Made by a program: the position numbers and the translations under genes | Source of the DNA: Diploptera punctata | Lineage: Eukaryota > Arthropoda > Insecta > Blattodea > Blaberidae | Assembly: GCA_030220185.1 (NCBI GenBank) | Contig: JASPKZ010003433.1 | Span: forward strand, 1-64,000 | Direction of reading: 5' to 3' | Length of the DNA: 64,000 bases | The notes under the pieces: model-generated | What the model saw: the letters and a program-made list of their open reading frames with translations, nothing else | Database searches by the model: none | What the model was told of the DNA's origin: nothing | Part shown: piece by piece, positions 40,781-52,622 of the stretch | How the letters are laid out: every line of letters starts with the position of its first letter | Position numbering within the stretch: position 1 is the first letter of the stretch

Positions 40781-40830
40781 AATAAATATGAAAATCAAAT
40801 AAAACTACATTTTATTTTTATTTAATTAAT

Positions 40831-41396
40831 GAATATGGATTTTCATCAAGTAAACACCAACTCAATTGATTATAGTTATAATTATAGAGATGAAACATAA
40901 AATAACTGTAGACTGAAAATTAAAACCGGGCTAAGTGCCAGAACAATCAATTTCCATTTTATTGCTAAAATGTGGTGTACATGCATATGCCAGTGTGGTA
41001 AAAATCTGGGCTATGTGATATTCAGTCTCCAATTAGCTCAAACTTTAGCTACAAGAATGCACCTTGCCTATCAAAAACTGTGATAAGGACTTTTTTTTTC
41101 TGTTTTCTCAGAACATAGATTTTGGCACTTAGCCCAGTTTTTTTTTTAATTTTCAGTTCACAACATAATTTTTGTTAAGTACAATTTTTTCTTTGATTTT
41201 TCTATTTACATATATTTTTATTTTTGATTAGTATCTTGTAAATTCTTGATTTTTCAATGGAGAAATTATGTCATTTTGCAATGGCAGAAACTCCTAAAAT
41301 TGATCAGATAGCAGCCTATTAATGCTTGTCTACTTTACACTTGCAGTTTGGTCAGGAGATTGGTTGGAATGAAATTAAGAATGTACATAAATAATT
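40831..41396. other. no recognised feature
   Basis: Unassigned AT-rich sequence. Confidence 0.35.
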
Positions 41397-41408
41397 CCTG
41401 TAAATGGG

Positions 41409-41704
41409 GGCACATGTAGCTTAGTTGCTTAAGCAATATGCTACAAGCCAGAAAGTCAGGAGCTTCAAGTCCCAGTGATGTCATACTTTTTAAAACTTGC
41501 ATAAACCTTCTGGCACTATGGCTCTAGGGTCGATTCAGTCTTTAATGGAAATGAAAATTATGACATTTGTTCTGGGGGTAAAGAGGCCAGGCTGACATCC
41601 CAGTTGATATTGTGCCGGTTGTCTAGAAAGGTGAGCGTCTTAACCTCCTACTACCCCAAGGACATCCTAAAATTTGCAGTGGAATCACTTTATCTGTTTA
41701 ATTA
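41409..41704 (+). repeat. SINE D, TSD ACATAAATAATT
   Basis: A 12-bp duplication at 41397-41408 and 41705-41716. tRNA-like head (TAGCTTAGTTGCTTAAGC, GCTTCAAGTCCC) and a body ending ..GGAATCACTTTATCTG. More diverged than the copies at 50451 and 59348. Confidence 0.8.
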
Positions 41705-41749
41705 ACATAAATAATTTTGATGTTTTTATTTAAATTTTGATTTAAGAAA

Positions 41750-41840
41750 GAAATATTAACATTTGAATCTTGAATCACTGATCCTACGCATCAGTATGAT
41801 ACCAATTACACCATTCGAGCCACGATAAGAACATCAAAAT
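41750..41840 (-). repeat. tRNA-like relic
   Basis: Minus strand GCTCGAATGGTGTAATTGG and ATCAGTGATTCAAGATTC resemble 29885-29995. An inverted AAATTTTGAT/ATCAAAATTT pair surrounds it. Confidence 0.5.
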
Positions 41841-43824
41841 TTCTTTCCTGTTATGTAATTCTTGTTCACCTGAAGGCCGATAGCTGTCGCTACCATAAAT
41901 AAAACAGCCAAACTTGTGTTTCCCATCTTCTCAAAAAACAATCTTCATCATAAATATATTGTTTTACTGAAAATATTTTTAACATTTTGCTACAATTTCA
42001 TTCCTTACAAACATTCACATGTTGATTATTATGAGTCAAAATAACTAACTCATAATAATTAAAAGAAACCTCATAGTGTTATTTCTTACAAATATTAAAT
42101 AATAAAAAATTCACATGCTGATTTGACTACTACTATCTCCAACTATTATTTGTTGACCTTGATAGGATTTGAGGCCACTACCATTTTCCTTAGATATTCG
42201 TGAACTTTATTTTGTAGTTACTGCATGAGTCCCAGATTAAATCAAAATACTAGCAATTGCTTCTTGTATTCTTTTATGTAATCCGTATTGAGTTCCTTTG
42301 TTTTGTTTGTCTTGGATCAAAGTAATCCTCAAATAAAATTTAATTTAATCATATTTCCCTATTCTTATTGAAGATATATTTATGAAGACATATATTGTAG
42401 ATATATACCAGGAGAAGTCGATGAACAATTAGTTAATTTAAATGAACTGTCACAATAGTTCAAGAAAATTATTTATTTTTCCTTTATTCATACTGCTTTT
42501 CTGCCTAGATGTCTCTCTTCTTCCCTCTGTCTTTCCTCTATCTTCTCTAATTTTTTAAAATGTTTGTACTTAATTAAAAAATTTAATGCGGACATTGGCA
42601 CATGTACTTATTGGATTTTGATCAACACAAAAATCTACAAACAAAAATGCAAACTTTTCCCAACCGAACAATATTTTCTTGCACTTCGTCGTTTCAAGGA
42701 TGGTAAGTATTTATTTTAAAATGTATTTATTAAGAGCATATAGAAAATATGATTAAAAAAATTTAAGCTAATATATTATATGGTTTTGATATTTCTGAAA
42801 ATTATTAATTCTTATGCATTCAGTATAATACAAATTGTTAGAATTAATGTAAATTATTGAATTGCTAACTAGATGCAAAAAAAGATGTTTATAATAAAAA
42901 ATATGTGAAAAATACTAGATATCCATGAATCTGTTGTAAAATGGTTTATGCACCAACTTACCTGGCATTTTGAATAATATATTATTACTTTATAAGTTAT
43001 ATTAATAACAAAATTGAAGAATTGTATTGTCAAAGACCATAATTTTTCAAGACTTAAAAAAATTAATATAAAAGAAACTATATAAGTTTATAAAATGTAA
43101 TTTTTGCTATTATTAAAAAAAAAGACCATGTGTATTGGGTAAAATCCTATTTTCAAATAAATACAATTTATGACATTTGAAAATTTGTCTGTAAATATGT
43201 TACTGGATGTTGACAATTCATTATGTGACCTACAAAACTCCTATGATCATTACCTCATTCTTAATAAGTTAAAATGGATCTAGAAAAGGAAGGTTGGAAC
43301 AAATCCAATAAAGGAAGTTTGGCTAGATGTAACTTTGTGTATATCTCCAAATTGTGATTTGTGGATAAAGTTATGTTCTGATATTGTTCTACACATAATT
43401 TTGAGATGTTGCACACATAAGTGGAAACTTTTTATGATGACGTAGATTAATTGGAGGTGAATACAAAATTGAATGTTACACATAACAAGTAAATTTGTTA
43501 ACTATGTACATTGAAGAATTGGAATGAAATTAGCAAAAATATTCTCATTATTATTTACTTGTGTAGTTTTGCACTATGCATTTAAACTAATTATTTTGTC
43601 ATGTGAAAAAGAAAATACCAAAATTACCTGTTAGCAATTCTGACAAGTTTACACCAATAAAATAATTAGAATTGTAACAAATTTTCCAAAAATTGATTTA
43701 TGCATAAGAGAAATATCCTAACATTTATGTTTTTCAACTACAATTCCTGTGTGCAAATAGTATTCCAGAATAAAATTTGTATGTATAATGTTTTGTTATC
43801 TACTATCTACTTTGATGTAAACAG
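41841..43824. other. mostly unassigned; solitary PLE end block at 42050-42110
   Basis: The only recognisable piece is AGAAACCTCATAGTGTTATTTC near 42065, the PLE end block without its partner. The rest is AT-rich with no gene signal. Confidence 0.4.
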
Positions 43825-44335
43825 CCCAGCCCAATGTTGGGCCTTACCCTCTCCTTTGTTAGGAGTTACTACACTTCAAACTATTATAGGAAATATCACT
43901 ATGAGGTTTAATTTAAAATAAAATTCCTTACACGTCACTTCATATCCTGTCTGCTATTTAGACAGGTTTTGTAACCACTAAGGTTACAAAATAGGTCTAA
44001 ATAGCTGATAGGACATGAGGTGAGGTGAAAAGAATTTTATTTTAAATTTTCATTACATCTATTTCTCTACAGGTGTCATGAATATTATGCTGTCAACAAA
44101 CTGACCCAATGAGATATCTATTAGGTATTACTAGAATGATGAAGGTCGGTAAATTATGCTTAGAGGCCTCTTTATTCAGGCTTAATGTTCATTTACGAGC
44201 TTGAAAATCTTGAGGCTTGAGACCCACATGTTAAAATCACTTCTGAAGGACTTGCTCCTTGAATATTCCAACCAAAAAATCCATTGGCCCTGCCCGGAAT
44301 TGAACCTGCAACTCTCAGGACCAGAGGCAAAATAC
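43825..44335 (-). repeat. SINE B interrupted by a short PLE palindrome
   Basis: Minus strand SINE B parts at 43825-43880 (GCCCAATGTTGGGCCTTACC) and about 44066-44335, with a diverged head at the right end. Confidence 0.65.
43881..44065. mobile_element. short PLE palindrome nested in SINE B
   Basis: End block AGGAAATATCACTATGAGG at the left, arms TTACACGTCACTTCATATCC and GGACATGAGGTGAGGTG, centre near 43975 with GTAACCACTAAGGTTAC. The interior is reduced to about 60 bp; GAAA of the ribozyme is lost. Confidence 0.65.
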
Positions 44336-44490
44336 TCTGTTATGAGTTACTCTTTTCTTATTATTAAAATTATTGCAGTTTTGTTATTAAAGCACGTAAT
44401 GATCTCTTAAACAAATTTACAGTATATTAGAATTTACTTCTGATGTATGAAATTTAAATAATTACAGAACAAAACAAAATAACAGTTCCT

Positions 44491-45720
44491 TACTTACTTA
44501 CTTACTTACTGGCACTATCGAACCCATAGGTTCATGGCCGCACGGACATAAGCTCTCCACACATCCCTATCCTGAGCTAATGCTTTCCAATCATTCCCTG
44601 TATAATCTACTTCCCTCAAATCATAGTTAATGTTATTCTCCCACCTCATTCTTGGTCTACCAACTGGGCGTTTTCCCTCTGGCTTTCCTACAAGAAGCTT
44701 CCATGCAAGTCTTTCATTTCCCATACGTGCAACATGTCCTGCCCAACGCAGTCTACGAGACTTAACTGTTCTTATTATATCTGGCTTCCTATAAAGACCA
44801 TGTAGTTCATTGTTATGTAGTCTTCTCCATTCACCTGTCTGTTCATCTCTCTTTGGTCCAAAAATTTTCCTAAGTACTTTATTCTCAAATACTTGTAATC
44901 TCCTTTCCTCCCTTAAAGTAAGAGTCCATGTTTCGCTCCCATATAATATAACTGGTAGAATAATAGTTTTATATATATTCAGTTTAACGTTCCTTGAAAG
45001 GAGTTGGGACATCAAGAGTCTCTGAAATGCATAATAGCACGCATTTCCAGAATTGAGCCTATGTTTAATTTCTTTGTGCATCTCATTCCTATTTGTGATC
45101 ATTGTTCCTAGGTATTTGAATTCAGCCACTTCCTCAAAATTTCCCTCATTTTTCATTAGCTGTCCATTTCCATCATATAATGAATTTCTACGTGTGACCA
45201 TATATTTAGTTTTATTGATATTTACTTCCAGTCCTAATTTCTTAGTGTTACTCAATAGTGTGTGCGTGTTGTTCTTTAGTATCTCCTCGCTATCGGCCAA
45301 CAATACTACATCGTCAGCATAAACTAACAGCTTATTTGTTGTATTCAGTTGTAAGCCTTCCTCATTCTCTAAAGATTTAATGGCATGCTCTAGTACAAAA
45401 TTAAATAGTAGAGGAGATAGTGCATCTCCTTGCTTCAACCCATTCTGGATTTCAAAAGTGTCCGAAAACTGTTTGCCTACACGCACCCTACTCTTTGTGC
45501 CATTTAGACACATTCGTATAAGTCTAACTAACTTTTTAGGAATTCCGAACTCCAGCAGGATACTATATAACTTCTCCCTCTTAATTGAATCATATGCTTT
45601 TTTGAAGTCTACATACAGTTGATGTACAGTACCATTATATTCCCATTTCTTTTCTAAAATCTGTCTTATACTAAAAATCTGATCTGTTGTAGACCTGTTT
45701 CTTCTAAATGCACATTGATG
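44491..45720 (-). mobile_element. recent 5'-truncated RTE-like LINE, TSD AAAATAACAGTTCCT
   Basis: Perfect 15-bp duplication at 44476-44490 and 45721-45735. The 3' end on the minus strand has a (AGTA)n tail (44491-44510). Length 1230 bp. The open frame and exact duplication show that it is the youngest LINE copy in the window; older relatives are at 831-2475, 22667, 26487 and 54420. Confidence 0.9.
44515..45718 (-). CDS. non-LTR retrotransposon reverse transcriptase, C-terminal part
   Basis: About 400 uninterrupted codons on the minus strand, 5'-truncated, so the real start is missing (the ATG at 45513 is internal). In order: CAFRRNRSTTDQIF (the RGCPQGD-upstream RT region), LYVDFKKAYDSI (first catalytic Asp, motif A), NGLKQGDALSPLLFN (motif B), LVYADDVVLLA (YADD catalytic pair, motif C), then the thumb and a basic C-terminal tail with RRLRWAGHVARM and KRPVGRPRMRWENN, ending DVWRAYVRAAMNLWVR-stop. 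This encodes reverse transcription of LINE RNA at a nicked target site. The tail type is common in insect RTE-like LINEs; the clade call is tentative. No endonuclease domain remains, so the copy cannot move on its own. Antisense frames over it are spurious. Confidence 0.85.
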
Positions 45721-45735
45721 AAAATAACAGTTCCT

Positions 45736-46494
45736 AATATTAATAATTACCTACATTGTCTAAGTAATAAACTCACTCTGAAATAATAGCCCTTGAGATT
45801 CCACAGGAATTTCCTATTATTCAGTAATAAGTAGTTGAACGTTTACTTTCTTAGGTTATTTTTATTATGTAGGGCTATCATGGACTAAGGACGAGTTATA
45901 AATAAGTTTTATAAATGGCAACAAGACTCACAAATTGCGAGCTATATATTGGGCAAAATGATTCTACTCTTGTATTTCTCTATTAATGAAATTTCACATT
46001 TCTAAGCTTTATTTTACATAAACATTGCCTCAGACTTTGAAATTGCTTTATCTCAAGTCCAGGGACCAGATTTTCAGGCATTAAAAATATGGAAAAAGGC
46101 ACTTAATGATGCAGTAAAAAAGGTATTTATATTTAAATGTTATATTTAAACATTAGTACTTTCCAATACTGGACAATATTATCTTGAAAAGAAAAATTAA
46201 TGTTTGTATCAGAGGTCTGGTGTTTGAGTCCTATTAATTTTTATTTTCAAAATGGGTCATTATATTTTAAAAAAGCAGCATTACTTCCAAATAAAAATAC
46301 TAGACTTTCTCTTTTAATGGTGTTCATCATTTATTGCACATAACTACAAGGCATTTCTTCAGATTATCAGCACTGAAATTCTATCATTTGTCAGATGATG
46401 TAAATTCCACAATTATGGTTTAAATCATCATAGACAATCAGGTAGCGACTGACTTAAACTTGAATATAATGTTAGCGCATTTCCATTACAAAAG
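45736..46494. other. no recognised feature
   Basis: Unassigned. Confidence 0.35.
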
Positions 46495-46885
46495 CTTCTT
46501 CTTCTTCCTTTGGCTCTATGGTCTTCTAAGAACCTTGGCCTTCTTCATAACATCTGCCCATTTTTCCCTATTCCAGGCTTTCTGTTGCCATCTTCTAACC
46601 TTCAGTTGTCTTAAGTCTTCCTCAACCTTATCTAACTTTATTAGTTTTTGTCTTCCAACTTTTCTTCTTCCTTCCAGTTTTTCTTCTAAAATTGTTCTTG
46701 CACCTCTTTCTTGCTCCATCCACAACACATGTCCTACTCATTCCAGTCTCTTTCTTCTAATATCTCCTACCAGATCTAAATCCCTATATAATTCATTCAA
46801 TTCCTGGTTCATTATAATTCTCCATATATCTTCCTTAATATTTTTCTTTCCCATGTATTTAATGTGTACTTGTCTTTTTCTGATA
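46495..46885 (-). pseudogene. LINE C-terminal relic
   Basis: Minus strand 46516-46728 reads EGRRKVGRQKLIKLDKVEED, LRQLKVRRWQQKA, REKWADVMKKAKVLRRP: the GRPxxRWxDxxExDL..WxxxAxDR tail of LINEs. Upstream codons toward 46880 are broken. The + strand frame over it is a shadow. Confidence 0.65.
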
Positions 46886-46974
46886 ATGTTTACAAAAGCT
46901 GCTACTTCTAATTCCTGCCAGACACTAAATTATATTTACTGAAAAATTTAAAAAAAAACGTAATTACAAAAATA

Positions 46975-47205
46975 AAGACCATTGTCTTGGTCTTGTGGTC
47001 AGAACTTCTAACTACAGTTCTTGAGGTCTTGGGTTTGATTCCTGGTCAGACTATAGGAATTATTCCTATGGTTGCCCATGGTCTGGAATTTTGGTTAAGT
47101 TTAGGTTAAGGACTCTCCTGGCATTTCATTATCATTAATCATCCATCATATCATCAGGTTAACGTAATTCTGCCTACCAGGTGGCCCAACCTAAAAAATT
47201 TGGGT
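46975..47205 (+). repeat. tRNA-derived SINE-like repeat
   Basis: Head TTGTCTTGGTCTTGTGGTC with B-box GGTTTGATTCC and a body containing AGGAATTATTCCTATGG and TCATTATCATTAATCATCC. Single copy in the window. Confidence 0.45.
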
Positions 47206-47551
47206 TACAGTTCCATTTGAGGTTTAACAGGTGGTGTTCTCGCAAATTCATCAATTGATATTGTCCTTCATGATACCTACTACATCGTTGCACATTCTAG
47301 AGAGCATTGAATTATAAAATGAAAATAGTCTTTCAGTAATAGATTTTGAGAAACTATAAACAAAAGGATTGAAGAGGCTATTGCTTGGATAAGAAAATAT
47401 TTTAAAGAATCCTCTGTAGTGAAAATGTTTTCATGGTTTGTAATGAGAGTGATAAATGAGAATAAGTTGATTTCTAACCCTATTCGTGCCAGGGTAGAAA
47501 GCCAGAAACATCATAAAATACAACCTGGTGGCATTGGGAAGGCAAAATAGT

Positions 47552-48040
47552 TTTTATTATTCGTTTTTAATCATCTTAATGATGGACAAATTATATTTGA
47601 AAAGAAAAATATACGCCTAGACTGGGGTTTGAACCCAGGACCTTTGACTCTCTTTGTCAATGCTCTTCCAAGTGAGCTACCTAGCCTCCAATCTAAATGT
47701 GTATTTTTCTCTTATACACAGTTAATTCCCTAACCCCAAATGCTATGAGCCGATGCTACGATTTTTGCAAATGGTGGCTTCTTTATTTAAAAGACTTTTT
47801 TATCGGGAATTTAAACATTACTTATAAAGCCAGTAGTGCTTCTTTCAATGTTTTTATTATCCGTTTTTAAACATCTTAATGATGGACAAATTATATTTGA
47901 AAAGAAAAATATATGCCTAGACTGAGGTTTGAACCCAGGACCTTTGACACTCACTTAGAAGAGCATTGACATAGGATAGTCAAAGGTCCTGGGTTCAAAC
48001 CCCAGTCTAGGCATATATTTTTCTTTTCAAATATAATTTA
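47552..48040. mobile_element. tRNA-like element: unit + partial unit + inverted partial, TSD GGCAAAATAGT
   Basis: An 11-bp perfect duplication at 47541-47551 and 48041-48051. A 300-bp minus-strand unit (47551-47850) is followed by a partial direct copy (47851-47965) that turns into an inverted copy (47966-48040); GGTCCTGGGTTCAAACCCC appears inverted on both sides. Together with the TSD this shows that the tandem-plus-inverted array moved as one unit. It ends 260 bp before lola exon 5. Confidence 0.8.
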
Positions 48041-48303
48041 GGCAAAATAGTACTAAATAAGCAATATAGTATAAAAATGTAGAAATTAAACCTTCACATA
48101 ATGTTTGCTAGATATTAATTATGATGTTTTTACACTTAATTTTTTTCTGACAGTCATCAATTTAAAAAGGTGTTTTGCCATAAATCCGGGCACTGAAATG
48201 TCTATCAAATTTTTGTGAGCCCATGATATTATGTATGTTATAAATTTTATTGTGTATATTAGAATTACAATTATACTGATATATATATTATTTACTATTT
48301 CAG

Positions 48304-48653
48304 ATGCTTTGATGGTTGATTTGGAATCAACAGACTCTCATCTGATGATGGAACAACATGCACAATTTCAAGAATTTCCCATGGAAGGAGAGGAAGGACC
48401 ACAGTTATATCCATGTCCAAAATGCAAGAAAGTTTACCGATGGATGATTTCACTACGTAGACATATGCGACTTGAGTGTGGTCAGGAACCTAAACATATC
48501 TGTTTATATTGTGGAAGAAGATTTAAACATAAGCATCATCTAATAGGACATATGGCCATACATTTAAGACGAGGTCACCAAGTTGACCCGTTGATACTTT
48601 TAAATAATCCAAAATTAAATGTGTCAGGTGCATTCCTAGAGAAAGGGAATTGA
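48304..48653 (+). CDS. lola: lola alternative 3'-terminal exon 5 (zinc-finger pair)
   Basis: Alternative terminal exon of Lola. Acceptor TTTACTATTTCAG ends at 48303; phase as in the others. Acidic linker (ALMVDLESTDSHLMMEQHAQ...), then finger 1, CPKC-x12-H-x4-C (C2HC, HMRLEC), linker GQEPKHI, and finger 2, CLYC-x12-H-x3-H (HMAIH). A 30-residue tail (RRGHQVDPLILLNNPK...) follows, the longest of the eight, ending at the stop 48651-48653. It is the first of the four ECGQEP exons and is closest to exon 6 in finger 2 (KHKHHL). The first codons of the open frame (48231-48303) are intronic. No AATAAA is evident close by. Confidence 0.9.
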
Positions 48654-50185
48654 ATTTTCTTTTTCACATGAAGAACCAGTATTCTATTAGTCAACCAAGC
48701 TCGAACTAGAACTGAGGGATGTTAATATAGTGGTGATCATATTGTAGTAGTGAATTCTCAATATTGCTGTTCTTATTCCGGTCTTTGCTGACTAATACAA
48801 ATGTGATCTTCTTCTTCATCATCTAGTCTCATGTACCCATTCCAGGGTTCACGTTTTGAACAAAAGCCTCCATCTATCTCAGACATTCCATGTTTCCTCT
48901 TTTATCAATTCAAGTACTCTTTTTTCGACATTCTTCTTATCTTGTTCTTTTGATCTATATCTCAGCCACACTCTTGATTTCTTCCCTCCTAGCCTAAATT
49001 CTAGTGCTCATCTTGGTATCAATCCTTCCTATATTAATTCTTTTAACATGGTCATATATCTTATTATACCATATTCCATTTCATATTGTATCTTATCATA
49101 CTTAAAATTTATTTTACTTAAGTGTTCTGTATTCTATCTCTTCTGTGTTTTTTTTTTCAAGCATGCTTCTTAAAAAACTTCATTTCTATTCCTTCAATTC
49201 TACTTGAATTCTTCTATGTCACTGTCCATATTTTGGCTCTATGAATTAAGATAGGTTTAAAACAAATGTGATGTTATCTTCAAATTATTTTTGTTCACAT
49301 TGTAAATACTTTATTATTGTAATCTTACCAGTATTAAGTTATTGTGATATATTAAAATTATTTGTTAGATGCTTTTTGATAAGGGTGGCCTAATTTTATG
49401 TTAAAATTATAAATTATTATAAATAAGTATATATTTAGTACAAAGAATTTTCTAAAGTAATAATTAAATGAATCGTGATTTTCTAAAGTATTTGAATTTG
49501 CCAGATTTATGTAAAAAATACTATGAGAAATGTGATAGGTCATTATATTGTTTATTGTATATTATGATTTTTGAATAAGTGAACTTTGACGATTTAATCA
49601 TTTTTATTGTGTGATACAGGGTTATGTAATTTGTGACATTTAATTGCATTATTGCATAATTATTCTCTATTATCAGCTATTAGTTTTTTATTGGCAATGA
49701 TAAAGACTCAACATTTGACATGGACTGATGTAAAATTCATACAGTGAAACAGGTTGCCATGACACTACATAATTAGCCCCAGGTAGTGATTAAAATAGTG
49801 ATAGCCCATATTTACCTATTTTATTCATTTGCCAATATGCCACCAAGATATGTCTGTTCACACAAAACTTTAATCATAGCTTTCCTTGAGGTTCTTCTTT
49901 CCTCCATTTTTTTATGCCTGGACCATTTTACTTTCATTTTCCATTATGTAAATTTTTATATTCTACAGAATATATAATAAGTTCATTTCTGATTTTATCC
50001 TTTTTTTTGTCTTATTTTCAAAACTACTCAAAAATTTAATTCAATCTCATCACTTAACTCCTATTTATGATACCTTCATAAAATGACTGTCTCTTTGTGA
50101 ATGAGATGAAGGATTTTTAAATCTGCCTTAACAGTAAATAATTAAATCATTATGAATGTAATAATAAAAATCTTAATTAATAAAT
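48654..50185. other. mostly unassigned; possible LINE scrap at 48790-49180
   Basis: The stretch 48790-49180 has the C/T-rich look of the inverted LINE tails elsewhere, but I could not match it. No gene signal. Confidence 0.35.
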
Positions 50186-50270
50186 AGAGTTAGATTTTAC
50201 AACTCACCTCATAATTATCTAAAATGTGACTTGTAAATTCTAACTCTATTTATCATTTTTAACATTCATT
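50186..50270. mobile_element. minimal PLE palindrome
   Basis: AAATAGAGTTAGATTTTACAACTCACCTCATAA (read in two parts) and inverse TTGTAAATTCTAACTCTATTTAT. Only about 80 bp. Confidence 0.55.
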
Positions 50271-50284
50271 GTTATCACAATTGA

Positions 50285-50870
50285 GGTTATGTATTAATTT
50301 TGTCAAAAATAATAATATAAGTATCTTTTTTATATCCGTCTTCCTCATTCAAAATTAATTTTTATTAAAAAACTTAGTTAATAATTAGAATCATTAGCAT
50401 GACAAAGATGAAACATCTTTTAAAAGGCCTTCATGATTTTAATTATTAACGCCGTAGCGTAGTGGTTAAGGCACTGAGCTACAAGCCGGAGGGTCGAGGG
50501 TTCAAGTCCCGTTGGGGTCAGGACTTTTAAACTGACCCAAACCTTCTGGCGGCACTATGGCCCTGGGGTCGACTCAGCCTCTAATGGAAATGAGTATCAG
50601 ACACTTGTTCTGGGGGTAAAGGCGGCCATCACACAGGGCTGACAACCCGGCTGACATAAAGTGCCGATTGTCTAGAAAAAGTGGGAGCCTTAACCTCCTA
50701 CTACCCCAAGGGCCTCCGGGCCTGTTTGGGATCACTTTACTTACAAAATTTTTTGAAAAAAATAAATTTTAATTGAGGAAGATGGTACTTATATTATTAT
50801 TTTTAAAAAATTCAATTTACTAATTAAAATAAACCTCATAGTGGCACTTCCTTTAAATATATTAATGAAT
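50285..50870. mobile_element. degenerate PLE-like palindrome with nested SINE D
   Basis: TTTTTATATCCGTCTTCCTC and GAGGAAGATGGTACTTATAT lie inverted on either side of the SINE at 50451-50738; end block AAACCTCATAGTGGCACTTCC at the right. A decayed hammerhead may remain at 50403-50437. Confidence 0.5.
50451..50738 (+). repeat. SINE D
   Basis: Head GCCGTAGCGTAGTGGTTAAG, B-box GGGTTCAAGTCCC, body with CTATGGCCCTGGGGTCGACTC, 3' end GGGATCACTTTA. Nearly identical to 59348-59625. Confidence 0.85.
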
Positions 50871-51799
50871 AAAAGTCTTGTTTTTTTTCCCTATAAAAAA
50901 TAGATTAATAAAACCACATATTGAATAACTTCTTCACTTTTAGTAAGCTGTTCTTACCATGAGTGAACAAAAACTGGAACTCATCTTTGGTAAGTGGGTA
51001 TTTTGTCATACCAACATTGTGATCTTTTAAGACGTTTATGAAATTAATTGTAAAGATACATGAAGGAACACATTGCCATATCTGTTTTTATTGTGTGTTC
51101 TTTAAGACTATCTACACTTTGGAAACATAATTTAATTCCTCTCTTATATTTCTATTGATATTATTGTCATATACATCTTTGTTTCTTTCACCAGATATTT
51201 GTGTATAATTTGCTTTCACATTTTGCCATACAGTATGTATTTGATTTTAAAATATTTTCTGACACTGATTGTGTACTTTAAAAATAAACACTTTTAATTA
51301 GTAAATATTCTAATGTACTTTTTGATTGAAAAGCTAGTTTTACTTAAACTGTACATGTAACATTTTCATGGGTAAATTTAAACCTAACTCTCTGATATCC
51401 ATTTCCCTTAACTCCATTGAAATTTTATTTTCCCACCTATGCTAGATCTTCCTAATGGTCTTTTTTCCAAGTGTTTCCCATAAAAAAATTGGATATGTTT
51501 CTACTATCATCAATTTGAACTACAAGACCTGGCAATATCAAATCAATATCTAAGGCTTAATAATCCTGATAATATTAGGAAAACAATATAAAATGTGGAC
51601 CTTTTCATTGTAAAGTTCATAATGAGTATAGGGCACAAAAAAGGGGGGATATGTGTTGTGATTGGAAACTGGGATAAAATGTAAACAAGAACATCGGGAC
51701 TAGAGCCTTAAAATGGAGATTGAAGCCATGTTTTGAGATATAGAGCTCCAAAGTTTTTTTTTAATTGCAGAAATTATTAAGAAAAATAAATTTATTTTG
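50871..51799. other. no supported feature
   Basis: An ATG with a good GTAAGT at 50959-50996 is noted among rejected items. Otherwise unassigned. Confidence 0.35.
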
Positions 51800-52235
51800 A
51801 TGATGTTTTATGTAAATTTATATATTCAGATTGAATGATAAGTAATTTTTTGAAGAGAGGAATGTTTGCCTGTACCAGGAATTGAACCCAACACCTCTGA
51901 TTGTATGCATCTGCACAATGAGTGTTGTGCTATACAGGCTTCCCAGCTTAAACAAATTTTTCTTTCTCTTATATAACCTTGTTTCCCCATAGCATGAACC
52001 TTTGTTCACAACGCAATTGGGTTGTTTCTAATTCAAGACTTTATAGCTGCAAACCTATTATTATGATGTTTTATGTAAATTTATACACTCAAATTGAATG
52101 ATAAATCTTTTTTTTTAAGAGAATTTTTTTTTACCTGAACTGGGAATTGAATTCTGGTTTTATGCAGCAGTGCACTGATCACTGCTAAAACAAGCTTCCT
52201 GATTCAGTCAACATTTTTTCTCTTCAACAAATGTT
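51800..52235 (-). mobile_element. tandem tRNA-like units, about 263-bp period
   Basis: GATGATGTTTTATGTAAATTT occurs at about 51800 and again at 52062; each is followed by ATTGAATGATAA, an AGAGA run, a degenerate minus-strand tRNA-like core (GGAATTGAACCC; GGAATTGAATTC) and TTTTTCTCTT. The spacer (GTTGTTTCTAATTCAAG) matches relics at 5525 and 6960. Confidence 0.6.
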
Positions 52236-52622
52236 TATATTTATTCTTCAATTAAAATACATCTTTAAAACATGGTTCCTGGTTATGGTAGCTGTGCAGT
52301 GAAAACCTCTTAAATGCATTTCCACAAATTTTACAAGAGAGGGGAAAAAAATGTTACAGAAATTACACATGAATTGAAAGAACAAAATTTAATTTCTACC
52401 ATGAGATAGTGGCACATTGTAGAAAGGAGTTATGAGATTTGTACAGATTATGCACCAGTTTGTTTTACGCTATATACAATCTACTGTACATACATGGTTT
52501 TTCATAGGTTTGTGGAGTTACAAGGTTTTCATTATCCAGTGACATTATGATCTCTTTTTTCCAGCCACTGCAACAGTTGCAATATTTCTGTCTTTGAGTC
52601 TTAAATAATTTTTGTTCTTCAG

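Larger units (their letters stand above)
40245..40830. mobile_element. hammerhead palindrome, AAACAGCTGTCACTG subfamily, with nested SINE C
   Basis: Arms TTAAATAAAAATAAAACAT... and inverse at 40790-40828, continuing GTTTTATTTGATTTTCA | TATTTATTATATAATTCAGTG, meeting near 40712. SINE C (40296-40633) splits the left arm. No GIY-YIG coding is visible; assignment to the PLE group rests on the hammerheads and architecture. Confidence 0.75.

Noticed and set aside
42600..42715. Possible small exon ending at ATGGTAAGTATT
   Set aside because: Donor-like only; no acceptor with good tract in a consistent frame and no recognisable peptide.
45053..45622. Plus-strand frames over the LINE
   Set aside because: Shadows of the reverse transcriptase on the minus strand.
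50959..50996. ATG followed by about 11 codons and a strong GTAAGT donor after an AG (possible micro-exon or alternative first exon)
   Set aside because: No conserved protein, no phase link to the lola terminal exons, and such ATG-GTAAGT strings occur by chance in AT-rich DNA.
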